Source of the DNA: Haloterrigena salina JCM 13891
Lineage (GTDB): Archaea > Halobacteriota > Halobacteria > Halobacteriales > Natrialbaceae
Assembly: GCF_000337495.1 (NCBI RefSeq)
Contig: NZ_AOIS01000060.1
Span: 17,606 to 81,083 of the forward strand
DNA: 63,478 bases
Direction of reading: 5' to 3'
How positions within the stretch are numbered: position 1 is the stretch's first letter; every line of letters begins with the position of its first letter. The translations under genes and the position numbers were made by a program. The notes beneath the pieces are model-generated. The model was given only the letters and a program-made list of their open reading frames with translations, had not been told where the DNA came from and searched no databases. This document shows, piece after piece, positions 50,819-58,732 of the stretch.

Positions 50819-52192
50819 TCAGGTCTCCCGCGTCCGCCGGGCCTCGATCGCGGTTCGGTACGTGCGGACGGTCTCGCGGGCGGCCCGCTCCCAGTCGAAC
50901 TCCTCGACGATGCGCTCGCGGCCGCGTTCGCCCAGCCGGCGGCGCCGGTCGGCGTCGGCGAGCAACTCGCAGATCGCGTCGGCCATCTCGCCGGCGTCGC
51001 CGGGGGCGACGAGGACGCCGGCGTCGCCGACCACCTCGGGCAGGGCGCCGCCGGTGGTGGCGACGACCGGGACGCCACAGGCCATCGCCTCGCCCGCCGG
51101 GAGGCCGAACCCCTCGTACAGCGAGGGGACGACGGCGACGTCGGCGGTGCCGTAGAGCTCGATCATCCGGTCGTAGCTGATCTCGCTGTGGGTCTCGACG
51201 GCGTCCTCGATGCCCAGCTTCGAGACCAGTCGCTCGCAGTCGCCGCCCTCGTCGAACTCGCCGACGACGACGAGTTCGGCGTCGACGTGCTCGCGAACGT
51301 CGGCGAAGGCCTCGAGCAGGTAGCGAGCGCCCTTCAGGGGCACGTCGGCGCTGACGGTCGTCATCACGCGCGGGCGGTCGTGCTCGCGGTCGACGGGTTC
51401 GAACAGGTCGGTGTCGATCCCGTTGTGGACGACGCGGAGCGCGTCGGGGTCGGCGCCGAAGTCGGTGACGGTGCGGCGCTTGGCCGCTTCGGAGACGGTC
51501 AGGACGTGGGGGAGCTCACGGACGACCTCGCGTTGCATCCGGAGGAACCGGTACCAGCGGCGGATCAGCAGCCGCTCGCCCCAGCCGTCGGCCGCGGCGA
51601 GGGCGACGTCGCGGTCGACGGTGATCGGGTGATGAACCGTCGCCACCACGGGGTGGCCCCGTTCGCGTAACGTCTGCAGCCCGTAACACAGCGACTGGTT
51701 GTCGTGGATCACGTCGTACTCGGGTCGACGTTTCTCGAAGTAGTCGACGACGCGGCGACCGAAGGCGTAGGGGTCGGGAAAGCCGCCGGTGAGCGCGCTC
51801 AGCCACTCGTACATCGCCAGCGGATCGCGCAGATAGGAGGGCTCGAACTGCCCCAGTCGATCGAGTTCGTCGACGACGTTCTCGCCGGGCAACTTCACCA
51901 GTCCGACGTCGTCGTCGAGTTCGGGGTAGGGCTTCCCCGAAATCACGTCGACGGAGTGTCCGAGATCGGTCAGCGCTCGGCTCAGGTACTTCACGTAGAC
52001 GCCCTGGCCGCCGGAGTAGGGGTTCGATCGGTAGCTCAACAGACAGATATCCAGCGGCTCGCCCTCGGGTCGCGCCGAGTCGGGCGACGGCCCCGTCTCC
52101 GCCGTCGATCCCGTCGCGGTCGAACTCCCCGCCGACGCGGACGAGGTGGCGACGCTCCCCCGGAGAAGACGCCTGAACGTATCACTGACCAT
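50819..52192 (-). CDS. glycosyltransferase family 4
   Basis: The 457-residue protein has a GT-B fold: an N-terminal domain with ICLLSYRSNPYSGGQGVYVK and LTDLGHSVDVISGKPYP, and a C-terminal domain with SLYEGFGLPAGEAMACGVPV, the E-x7-E-type donor motif. NDP-sugar transfer to a lipid or surface glycan is expected. The first 45 residues are a Ser/Thr/Pro-rich leader, which is unusual for the family. It is the first gene of the operon with the methyltransferase and the toroid protein. An AT-rich promoter (TTTATTAG on the minus strand) lies about 30 bases upstream. Confidence 0.92.
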   Translation of the reverse strand: MVSDTFRRLLRGSVATSSASAGSSTATGSTAETGPSPDSARPEGEPLDICLLSYRSNPYSGGQGVYVKYLSRALTDLGHSVDVISGKPYPELDDDVGLVKLPGENVVDELDRLGQFEPSYLRDPLAMYEWLSALTGGFPDPYAFGRRVVDYFEKRRPEYDVIHDNQSLCYGLQTLRERGHPVVATVHHPITVDRDVALAAADGWGERLLIRRWYRFLRMQREVVRELPHVLTVSEAAKRRTVTDFGADPDALRVVHNGIDTDLFEPVDREHDRPRVMTTVSADVPLKGARYLLEAFADVREHVDAELVVVGEFDEGGDCERLVSKLGIEDAVETHSEISYDRMIELYGTADVAVVPSLYEGFGLPAGEAMACGVPVVATTGGALPEVVGDAGVLVAPGDAGEMADAICELLADADRRRRLGERGRERIVEEFDWERAARETVRTYRTAIEARRTRET

Positions 52193-52436
52193 CGCAGTCT
52201 ATCCTTCATGTGTGGGCACTCACTAATAAACCTCCCGCTAGTGTACTGTTTCTAGACGGTGTCCGTCGCCGAGACGAGAGGGTCACGTCTATCGTTTCTC
52301 ATCCGAAAAATCGCGGGAGTTGCGTCCTCGAGCCGTCCGAACGGCCGGCGCTCGGCGTTCGGTGACGACGGGGTTCGGGATCGGCCGATTCGGCGGAAGT
52401 GTCAGAATGACGGCTATCGGGTCGCGATCGGCGGCG

Positions 52437-52997
52437 TTACCGGACGTCGCGTCGCATCGCGATCTCGAACCAGGGACAGAGGCGGAGCTGGCGGTACCAT
52501 TCGGGGTTCGAGTGGAGTCGCTCGTAGGGGACCCACATCAGGCCTGCGACCTCCTCCTCGTCGGGATCGAGGCTCCGGTCGTCCAGTGTCAGCTGCAGGA
52601 CGGCACAGACCTCGTGTTCGACGCCCGCGTTCTCGAAGTAGCGCTTGTACTCGAAGCGGTCGGTCAGCCGCAGGTCGCCGTACTGGTCGGGGGAGATCCC
52701 CAGTTCCTCCTCGAGTCGCTGGCGCGTCGCTTCCTTCTGGCTCTGTCCCTCGACGGGGTGGGAGGCGACGGTTCCGTCCCAGTAGGTTCCCCAGAGGCGC
52801 TTGTCGGGGGCTCGCTGGGCCAGCAGAATGTTCCCCTCGCCGTCGAAGACCAGCGACGTAAACGCCCGGTGGCGAATTCCGTCGCCGGTGTGGGCCTCGA
52901 GCCGGTTGACGAGCTCGAGTTCGTTGTCGTCGGCGTCGACGGCGATCACGTCCTGTTCGGCGTTCTCGTGGGAAAGGTCGTCCTGTGGCGTACTCAT
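52437..52997 (-). CDS. IDI-like Nudix protein lacking the catalytic Cys
   Basis: The 186-residue product is of the isopentenyl-diphosphate isomerase type-1 Nudix family: NRLEAHTGDGIRHRAF, ILLAQRAPDKRLWGTYWDG, RLEEELGISPDQYG and a WYRQLRLCPWFE end. In real type-1 isomerases the catalytic Cys lies in a V-C-G-H-P motif. Here it reads TVASHPVEG, so the Cys is A78 and Gly is S79, while H80 remains. The catalytic Glu region (EHEVCAV, E129) is present. It may bind isoprenoid diphosphates but catalyse a different reaction. Haloarchaea have a separate type-2 isomerase. Confidence 0.85.
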   Translation of the reverse strand: MSTPQDDLSHENAEQDVIAVDADDNELELVNRLEAHTGDGIRHRAFTSLVFDGEGNILLAQRAPDKRLWGTYWDGTVASHPVEGQSQKEATRQRLEEELGISPDQYGDLRLTDRFEYKRYFENAGVEHEVCAVLQLTLDDRSLDPDEEEVAGLMWVPYERLHSNPEWYRQLRLCPWFEIAMRRDVR

Positions 52998-53076
52998 ACC
53001 CCCACAATCACAGCGGGTCTTGAAACCAGTATCGTCTCGCCGCGGCGGTGCGCACGGTTCAGCCCCGCCGTGCGCG

Positions 53077-54024
53077 TCAGACGATCCCGCCGTTCGTCGC
53101 CTCCTCGTCCGGATCGATCCGGTACTCGCTCCCGACGGCGATCTCGAGCGCGCTCGCGTCGGTCTCGAGGTGAAGCGTCTCGGTCTCGAGCATCTCGCCG
53201 TCGAGGCTGTACTCGACGGCGTCGCGCCGGCTCTCGATCTCGAGCGACGGCGTCCGTCGCGTGATGATGCAGTCGCTGTCGCCGTCGAACAGCCCCTTTC
53301 GGGCCGCGCCGCCGAGCAGGTTCATCGCCGCGGTGTCCTCGACGATCGTCACCTCGAGCAGGCCGTCCTCGACGTCGGCCTGGGCGGTCCGCGCGCCGGT
53401 AAAGCGCCGGCAGTTCCCGATGAGGACGAACAGGGCCTCGCCCTCCCAGGCGTGCGCTCGCTCCCCGTTCGGTCCCGCGGCCGTCTTCACCCGAAGCGGC
53501 AGCGAGTCGAACTCGCCGACCGTCTCGATCGTGTTTTTCACGTACGCGAGCACGCCGAGTTCCGCCTTGCTCTCCGAGGACGTCTCGCCGCTCGCCGCGG
53601 CGGTGATCCCGCCGACGCAGGAGTTGACGAAGACGCGATCGTTCGCGACGCCGATGTCGATCCGCCGACGGCGGCCGTCCTCGATCACGTCGAACGCGTG
53701 CTCGAGTCCTCGGATTCCGATGTTCGAAGCGAAGTTGTTGCCCGTCCCCGCGGGGACGACCCCGACAGTCGTCGACTCGAGGGCGTCCGCCGCTGCGACG
53801 CCGTTGGCGACGGCGTTGACCGTCCCGTCCCCGCCGGCCGCGGCGACCAGGTCGGCCTCGGGGGCGGCCTCGCGGGCGAACCGCTTCGCGTCGCCACCCT
53901 TCTCGGTCTTTCGAATCTCGAAGCCGTGATCGGCCGCCAGTTCGACGACCTCGTCCACGTGGTCTCCGCTCCCGCTCACCGGGTTGAGAATGAGAACGCG
54001 GTCGCTCGCACCGTCGGATCCCAT
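53077..54024 (-). CDS. YegS/DAG-kinase-type lipid kinase
   Basis: The 315-residue product has the diacylglycerol kinase catalytic domain: ILNPVSGSGDHVDEVVE, AAAGGDGTVNAVANGV with the GGDGT nucleotide loop, and VGVVPAGTGNNFASNIG. A second beta domain includes ALFVLIGNCRRFTGA and YSLDGEMLETETLHLE. This is the YegS/BmrU layout: phosphorylation of a lipid or polyol head group. In archaea the acceptor may be an ether lipid precursor. The ATG at 54024 is the first in-frame start before NPVSGSG. Confidence 0.88.
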   Translation of the reverse strand: MGSDGASDRVLILNPVSGSGDHVDEVVELAADHGFEIRKTEKGGDAKRFAREAAPEADLVAAAGGDGTVNAVANGVAAADALESTTVGVVPAGTGNNFASNIGIRGLEHAFDVIEDGRRRRIDIGVANDRVFVNSCVGGITAAASGETSSESKAELGVLAYVKNTIETVGEFDSLPLRVKTAAGPNGERAHAWEGEALFVLIGNCRRFTGARTAQADVEDGLLEVTIVEDTAAMNLLGGAARKGLFDGDSDCIITRRTPSLEIESRRDAVEYSLDGEMLETETLHLETDASALEIAVGSEYRIDPDEEATNGGIV

Positions 54025-54078
54025 ACTACAGGAGATGCCGGCCGCACGCAAAAGGGTCTGCCCGGCGTTTGCCCTTCC

Positions 54079-54786
54079 ATGTACTCCGTTGACCTCCACG
54101 CGCACACGAGATTCTTCCACGGTCGTCGTCGCCTCGGCGACCGCTTCGACCCGCTGGGCGTCCGACTGCTCGCTCGGGCCGCCGATCGCCGCGGCCTCGC
54201 GGGCGTCGCGACGACCAACCACGACTACTACACGCCGCTGGATCCGCCCGGCGGAGCGCAGACGCTGCCGGGGATCGAGATCACGACCGATCGCGGCCAC
54301 GTCCTCGTCGTCGGCCCCGATCCGCCGGAAGCGACGAAACCCGGCGCGCTCTCCCCCGAGGAGGCGGTCGCGCTGGCACACGACCGGGGCTGCGCCGCGA
54401 TCGTCGCCCACCCCTTCCGGAACAGCACGGTGCGGGAACTCGAGGACGTCCCCTTCGATGCGATCGAAGTCAACGGGAAACACCCGCGCTCGCGGCCGCT
54501 CGTGGAGCAACTGGCCGAGGAACGCGATCTCCCGCTCGTCGGCGGCAGCGACGCCCACTACCCCTTCGAGGTGGGGCGGGCGTACACGGTCGTCGAGGCC
54601 GACGAACTCACGCCCGAATCGGTCGTCGACGCGATCCGCGACGGGCGGGTGAGCGCCCGGGTCTCCGACTCGCTACTGGACCGACTGCTGCGCCGGGGCT
54701 ATCGGACGATCCACCGCCGGAAACACGTGATCGACGCGATCGAGCGACCGACGCCGGGCGTCGGGACGCCGCCGGGAGAGGGCTGA
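54079..54786 (+). CDS. PHP-domain metallo-phosphoesterase
   Basis: The 235-residue product has the PHP metal-binding motif series: DLHAHTRFFHGRRRLG at the N-terminus, GVATTNHDYYTPLDPPGG, AIVAHPFRNSTVREL and VGGSDAHYPFEVGRAYT. These His and Asp residues hold three metal ions in PHP phosphoesterases. The domain can hydrolyse phosphate esters or nucleotide phosphates; the substrate here is unknown. It is divergent from the lipid kinase gene, with 54 bases between them. Confidence 0.88.
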   Translation: MYSVDLHAHTRFFHGRRRLGDRFDPLGVRLLARAADRRGLAGVATTNHDYYTPLDPPGGAQTLPGIEITTDRGHVLVVGPDPPEATKPGALSPEEAVALAHDRGCAAIVAHPFRNSTVRELEDVPFDAIEVNGKHPRSRPLVEQLAEERDLPLVGGSDAHYPFEVGRAYTVVEADELTPESVVDAIRDGRVSARVSDSLLDRLLRRGYRTIHRRKHVIDAIERPTPGVGTPPGEG

Positions 54787-55023
54787 TCCACCTCGAGGCG
54801 TTACCGTGACGAAGAGACTCGAGAAGAGAAGGAGCGTCCTGCTACCCTGGCAACGGGGAGTGGCCACGCCCTCCCCAGCCGATTCGCTCGCTCCTTCCAG
54901 TCGCTTACTCATCCCTCGCGCGACGTCGCCGATCGGCCCTCGCGTTCGCTCCGGCCGATCGACAGCGCGCGCCATCGCGGTGAATCCCTGTGTCAGAGCG
55001 TCCGATGGCGGAGATTCCCTGAC

Positions 55024-55437
55024 CTAGCCGAGTTCCTCGTCCAGGATGAGCCGCGTCTTCGTGCTCACGACTTCCTCCTGATCGCGGGCCTTCGTGATGA
55101 GATCGTTGACCCCACGCGTGTCCGCGGCGTCGACGACGAGCACGACGTCCTGCTCGCCGGAGACCATCCAGACGAAGTCCACTTCGTCCCACTCGGCGAT
55201 GCGCTCGGAGACGGCCTTCGTGTCGACGTCGACCGCGACGCTGAGCTCGATCATCGCCTGGACGTTGCCCGTCCGGGTCGAAATGGTGAAGCGTTCGATG
55301 ACGTCCTCGTCGATCATCCGTTCGACGCGGTTGCGGACGGTTCCCTCGCTCGTCCCGACCTCGTCGGCGATTTCGGTGTAGGGCGTGCGGCCGTCTCGCC
55401 GAAGCTGATCGAGGATCTGTCGGTCCAGGTCGTCCAT
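55024..55437 (-). CDS. Lrp/AsnC-family regulator divergent from carA
   Basis: The 137-residue product has an AsnC-type HTH (LDRQILDQLRRDGRTPYTEI to SEGTVRNRVERMIDED) and an RAM-type ligand domain with VQAMIELSVAVDVDTKAVSE and FVWMVSGEQDVVLVVDA. The gene is divergent from carA with 102 bases between the starts. The intergenic region carries a TTACGA/TCGTAA palindrome that suits Lrp dimers. It probably regulates carA, itself or both in response to an amino acid. Confidence 0.88.
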   Translation of the reverse strand: MDDLDRQILDQLRRDGRTPYTEIADEVGTSEGTVRNRVERMIDEDVIERFTISTRTGNVQAMIELSVAVDVDTKAVSERIAEWDEVDFVWMVSGEQDVVLVVDAADTRGVNDLITKARDQEEVVSTKTRLILDEELG

Positions 55438-55473
55438 GGAGATGCGTGACTACGCGTGACCTGCACTTACCGA

Positions 55474-55488
55474 TTACGAAAATCGTAA
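55474..55488. promoter_or_regulatory. palindrome in the Lrp-carA divergent region
   Basis: TTACGA-AAA-TCGTAA is a perfect inverted repeat with a three-base spacer. A second half site TCGTAA occurs at 55534-55539, directly before the carA ATG. The sites flank the probable carA TATA box. Their layout fits binding of the divergently encoded Lrp-type regulator. Confidence 0.5.
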
Positions 55489-55506
55489 CTGAGCTTCGAA
55501 GACAAC

Positions 55507-55515
55507 ACTTATGAT
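55507..55515 (+). promoter_or_regulatory. probable carA TATA box
   Basis: ACTTATGAT is the best TATA-like element before carA. Its centre lies about 29 bases before the ATG at 55540, so transcription probably starts at or just before the start codon, a leaderless arrangement usual in haloarchaea. Confidence 0.45.
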
Positions 55516-55539
55516 GGTCCATCCGATACGTAGATCGTA

Positions 55540-56616
55540 ATGACGGAAGCCTACGTCGCACTAGAAGACGGCCGCGTACTCGAGGGACGTGGTCGCGCTC
55601 CGGGTACGGCTCGCGGGGAACTCGTTTTCACGACAGCGTATACGGGATACGAAGAGAGTCTGACCGACCCCTCCTACGAGGAGCAGGTCCTGACCTTCTC
55701 GTACCCGCTGATCGGTAACTACGGCGTCCGCGAGGAGCGGTTCGAGGACGACCGCGTCCACCCCCGCGCCGCGCTCGCAAAGGAGTTCACCGAGGACGTC
55801 GCCGAGTGGCTCGAGAGCGAGGGCGTCCCCGCGGTCGACCACCTCGACACGCGAGAGGTCGTCACCACGATCCGCGACGGCGGCGCCATGAAGTGCGGCA
55901 TCGCCGTCGGTGAGGACGTCACCGAGGAAGACGCCAAGGAGCAACTCGAGGCCTGCAAGGCGATGAGCGACCACACCGAGATCGGCGAACAGGTCAGCGT
56001 CGACGAGGCCGAGGTCTACGGCGCCGACAACGACGGCCAGACCGTCGCGCTGGTCGACTGCGGCGCGAAGGGCTCGATCGTCGACTCGCTGCTGGCCCGC
56101 GACGCCGAGGTCCACGTGCTCCCCCACGACGCCAGCGTCGCCGACGTCGAGGCCGTCGACCCCGACGTTCTCTTCATCTCGAACGGCCCCGGCGACCCGG
56201 TCAACTTCGAGCAGGCGATTCACCTCGTCGAGGAGTTCGTCGAGGACACGCCCGTCGCCGGCATCTGTCTCGGCCAGCAGATCGTCGCCGAGGCGCTTGG
56301 CGGCACGACCGAGAAGATGGACTTCGGTCACCGCGGCGTCAACCAGCCCGTCCTCGACCTCGAGTCCGGCCAGGTCGTCATGACCACCCAGAACCACGGC
56401 TACACGGTCGCCGAACCCGGTGAACACCTCGAGGTCACGCAGATCAACGTCAACGACGACACACCGGAGGGCATCGACGGCATCGAGTACGATGTCATCA
56501 CCCGCCAGTACCACCCCGAAGCCAACCCCGGCCCGGAGGACACCCTCGACTTCTTCGACGACGTCCTCGCGATGGCCGACTCGCGATCGGAGCAGGCCGT
56601 CCCCGCCGACGACTGA
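55540..56616 (+). CDS. carA: carbamoyl-phosphate synthase small (glutaminase) subunit
   Basis: The 358-residue protein supplies ammonia from glutamine for carbamoyl phosphate, feeding arginine and pyrimidine synthesis. The N-terminal half has YTGYEESLTDPSYEEQVLTF. The C-terminal glutaminase has PVAGICLGQQIVAEALGGTT with the nucleophile Cys, FGHRGVNQPVLDL and the RQYHPEANPGPEDT His-Glu motif. Length and motifs are normal. The large subunit carB is not adjacent. The divergent Lrp-type gene is a likely regulator. Confidence 0.95.
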   Translation: MTEAYVALEDGRVLEGRGRAPGTARGELVFTTAYTGYEESLTDPSYEEQVLTFSYPLIGNYGVREERFEDDRVHPRAALAKEFTEDVAEWLESEGVPAVDHLDTREVVTTIRDGGAMKCGIAVGEDVTEEDAKEQLEACKAMSDHTEIGEQVSVDEAEVYGADNDGQTVALVDCGAKGSIVDSLLARDAEVHVLPHDASVADVEAVDPDVLFISNGPGDPVNFEQAIHLVEEFVEDTPVAGICLGQQIVAEALGGTTEKMDFGHRGVNQPVLDLESGQVVMTTQNHGYTVAEPGEHLEVTQINVNDDTPEGIDGIEYDVITRQYHPEANPGPEDTLDFFDDVLAMADSRSEQAVPADD

Positions 56617-56807
56617 TCGGCGACCGCGAGTGAACCGCGGCTTTCGGCTGCTATCATTTACCGTTCGTCGCTTGATCTGATCTCCCCGTAGCGACTGGAC
56701 CGCCGCGACCGCGACGCGAGTCGGAACTGCATCGCCGGTCGATCACGGGACAGGCCGTTCGTATTCTATTTACAATATTTATAGTGTCGGCAACACTATC
56801 GATACGT

Positions 56808-57251
56808 ATGACCCGTGATCGCAGTCGCCGATCCCTGCTAGCCGACGACAGCTGGCGGTACGCGATCGTCGGCGGTCTCGCCTCGCTCCCGTTCACGACG
56901 GTCACCTACTGGCAGACGGGAAGCGAAATCGGCCTCTTGCCGGTAGTGTTCGGCGGACTCGTCGCCGGCTACCTGTACGAAGGACCGTCGGCCGTCCGCT
57001 CTCGAGTCGGCTTTCGGGCCGGTCTCATCGGTCTGTTGCCGGCGCTGTGGATGCTGGTCGATATACTGTGGTTCGTCCACGTCGAACTCGGCGGACCGGT
57101 GGTGTCGCGGGTACTTCAGACGGTCCTCGCAATCGTGGCCGTCGTCACTATGTTCGTCTTCGCCGGCCTGGCGGCAATGATCGGGTCGCGAATCGGGGAC
57201 TGGCTGAGCGAGAAAGTCGGACGCTACCGGCCGCCGGTCGTCGCTCGGTGA
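56808..57251 (+). CDS. DUF5518-type membrane protein
   Basis: The 147-residue product has four hydrophobic segments: YAIVGGLASLPFTTVTYW, LLPVVFGGLVAGYLYEG, LIGLLPALWMLVDILWFV and a VLAIVAVVTMFVFAGLAA helix near the end. WRYAIVGGLASLPFT followed by FGGLVAGYLY is the pattern I know from haloarchaeal DUF5518 proteins. The role is unknown. An AT-rich promoter region (CTATTTACAATATTTATAG) lies about 30 bases upstream of the ATG. Confidence 0.75.
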   Translation: MTRDRSRRSLLADDSWRYAIVGGLASLPFTTVTYWQTGSEIGLLPVVFGGLVAGYLYEGPSAVRSRVGFRAGLIGLLPALWMLVDILWFVHVELGGPVVSRVLQTVLAIVAVVTMFVFAGLAAMIGSRIGDWLSEKVGRYRPPVVAR

Positions 57252-57288
57252 GGACTCGCCGTGAACAGTCAGTCGGAGCGACGATTCG

Positions 57289-57580
57289 CTATTCCGATCG
57301 CTCGAGTTTTGCCGCCCGCTCGCGGATACGCTCGAGCGCCTGCGCGAGCCGTCGCTGGCCCCGTTCGTCTCGCCGTGTCGCGGTCTCGTCATTGATATTG
57401 GAGTCGTCGCGTTCGGCGACGTCGGACTCGGCGCGATGTCGGATTTCGTTCGCGTCGCGGTCGTTGGGCGCCGTCGCCACGAAGAGATCGATCCACGGCT
57501 CGAGGTCGGCCCGCTCCGCGTCTCGATTCCGGAGGTACCACCGCCAGTAGCCGACGTACCGACGCTGATGGCCGCGGTTC
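57289..57580 (-). pseudogene. C-terminal remnant of an FAD oxidoreductase
   Basis: The minus frame reads YWRWYLRNRDAERADLEPWI, then DLFVATAPNDRDANEIRH, and ends with DERGQRRLAQALERIRERAA. It matches the last third of the oxidoreductase at 58733-59716 (NRDEEWADPERWVELFDETA, TERGQRRLAEAL, IRERAAALEGG). The FAD- and NAD-binding parts are missing; upstream the frame runs straight into the end of the substrate-binding gene. A GTG at 57480 could still express 63 residues. It is the decayed second copy of a duplicated binding protein/oxidoreductase pair. Confidence 0.75.
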
Positions 57581-58688
57581 AGAACTCGCCGGTAACGATC
57601 TCCGCGACTCGTTCGCGGTCGAACAGCGTCGCGTCGTCGAACGCGTCGGGATAGATGTCCGTCGCGGCGCGTTCGGTGTGGTAGAAGTTGATGATCGGCC
57701 CCTGATCGAGGTAGCCGGCGTTGTAGACGGCATCGTCCTTGACTGCTTGGACCTTGCTGGCGGCCGAATCGTCCTGCAACGGCTCGACGACCGCTTCTCG
57801 GAACTCCGATTCGGAGTCCCCGCCGTGGTTGCGAACCAGCAGTACCTCGGGATCGATCTCGAGGAGGGTCTCCAGATCGACCGTACTTCGATCACCGTAT
57901 CTGTAGTGTCCCACGTCGGTCGTCGCGAGCGCGTCGGTCAGTCCGAGATCCCGCCACTGCTTGGTGCTGATCCCGCCGTCGTCGAATCGGAAGGGGTAGA
58001 ACTCGTCTCCGGACTCGGCCGGATAGACGAGCATCGCGGTCGGTCGCTGGTCGTCCGGCGGTAATCGCTCGTCTATCGTCTCGAGCATCGTTTCGTGAAG
58101 ATCGACGAGCGCATCGTAGCGGTCTCGCGCCTGGAACACCTCGGCCATCAGTTCGAGGGCCTCGTAGAGCTCGTAGTAGCGGTAGTCGTGCCACTCGTCA
58201 CTGTGGCGGCGAATGAAGTTGCCGAAGAAGGGGCCGACGTCGGTTCTGACTTGATCGACGTCGTCGCGATCCCAGTCGTACCAGTGTGTCAGTATGTGTG
58301 GATCGATGAAATGGGCGTCGGCGTCCATCTCGTAAAACAGCTCCGTGTCGACGCCGCCTTCGGTCAGTTCCGCGACCTCGTCCTCGTCGAACTCGATGCC
58401 GGGCAGTTCGTCGTAGACCTCGGTCCCGAACCGGTCGTGGTTCTGAATCCCGAGCGTCTGCCCGCCGCCGAGCGCGAACGCCATATCCGCGTAACTGGGC
58501 AACAGCGCCGTCCACCGCTCGGGCACTCCCTCGAATTCGACCTCGCCCATCGGCTCCATCGAAACCGTGTACGTCTCGCCGCTCGAGTCGTCCATTGCGT
58601 CGCCGGTGATACAGCCCGCGAGGAGCGCGCCGCCGGTGGCAGCCCCCGCGCCGATGAACTTCCGTCGCGTCGTTTCAGACGATCTCAT
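57579..58688 (-). CDS. iron-type ABC substrate-binding lipoprotein (copy 1)
   Basis: The 369-residue product has a Tat region (TTRRKFIGAGAATG) and a lipobox (LLAGC). The mature part is a periplasmic-binding fold of the iron-siderophore type: YTVSMEPMGEVEFEGVPERW at the start, LGLTDALATTDVGHY, LLEIDPEVLLVRNHGG and a QAVKDDAVYNAGYLDQGPII segment. It is closely related to the product of 59719-60906. A perfect DtxR/IdeR-like palindrome lies 12 bases upstream of the ATG. No permease or ATPase gene follows, so it must use transporters encoded elsewhere. Confidence 0.85.
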   Translation of the reverse strand: MRSSETTRRKFIGAGAATGGALLAGCITGDAMDDSSGETYTVSMEPMGEVEFEGVPERWTALLPSYADMAFALGGGQTLGIQNHDRFGTEVYDELPGIEFDEDEVAELTEGGVDTELFYEMDADAHFIDPHILTHWYDWDRDDVDQVRTDVGPFFGNFIRRHSDEWHDYRYYELYEALELMAEVFQARDRYDALVDLHETMLETIDERLPPDDQRPTAMLVYPAESGDEFYPFRFDDGGISTKQWRDLGLTDALATTDVGHYRYGDRSTVDLETLLEIDPEVLLVRNHGGDSESEFREAVVEPLQDDSAASKVQAVKDDAVYNAGYLDQGPIINFYHTERAATDIYPDAFDDATLFDRERVAEIVTGEF

Positions 58689-58699
58689 CACACCCGATA

Positions 58700-58719
58700 T
58701 TTTTAGGTCTACCTAAAAA
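58700..58719 (-). promoter_or_regulatory. iron-box palindrome upstream of binding-protein gene copy 1
   Basis: TTTTTAGGT-CT-ACCTAAAAA is a perfect 9-base inverted repeat with a two-base centre. TTAGGT/ACCTAA is the core of operators for DtxR/IdeR/SirR-type metal repressors, including the haloarchaeal Idr proteins. It lies 12 bases before the ATG at 58688 and would cover the transcription start. A repressor bound with Fe2+ would shut the gene. Confidence 0.75.
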
Positions 58720-58732
58720 TTGTACCGATTGA

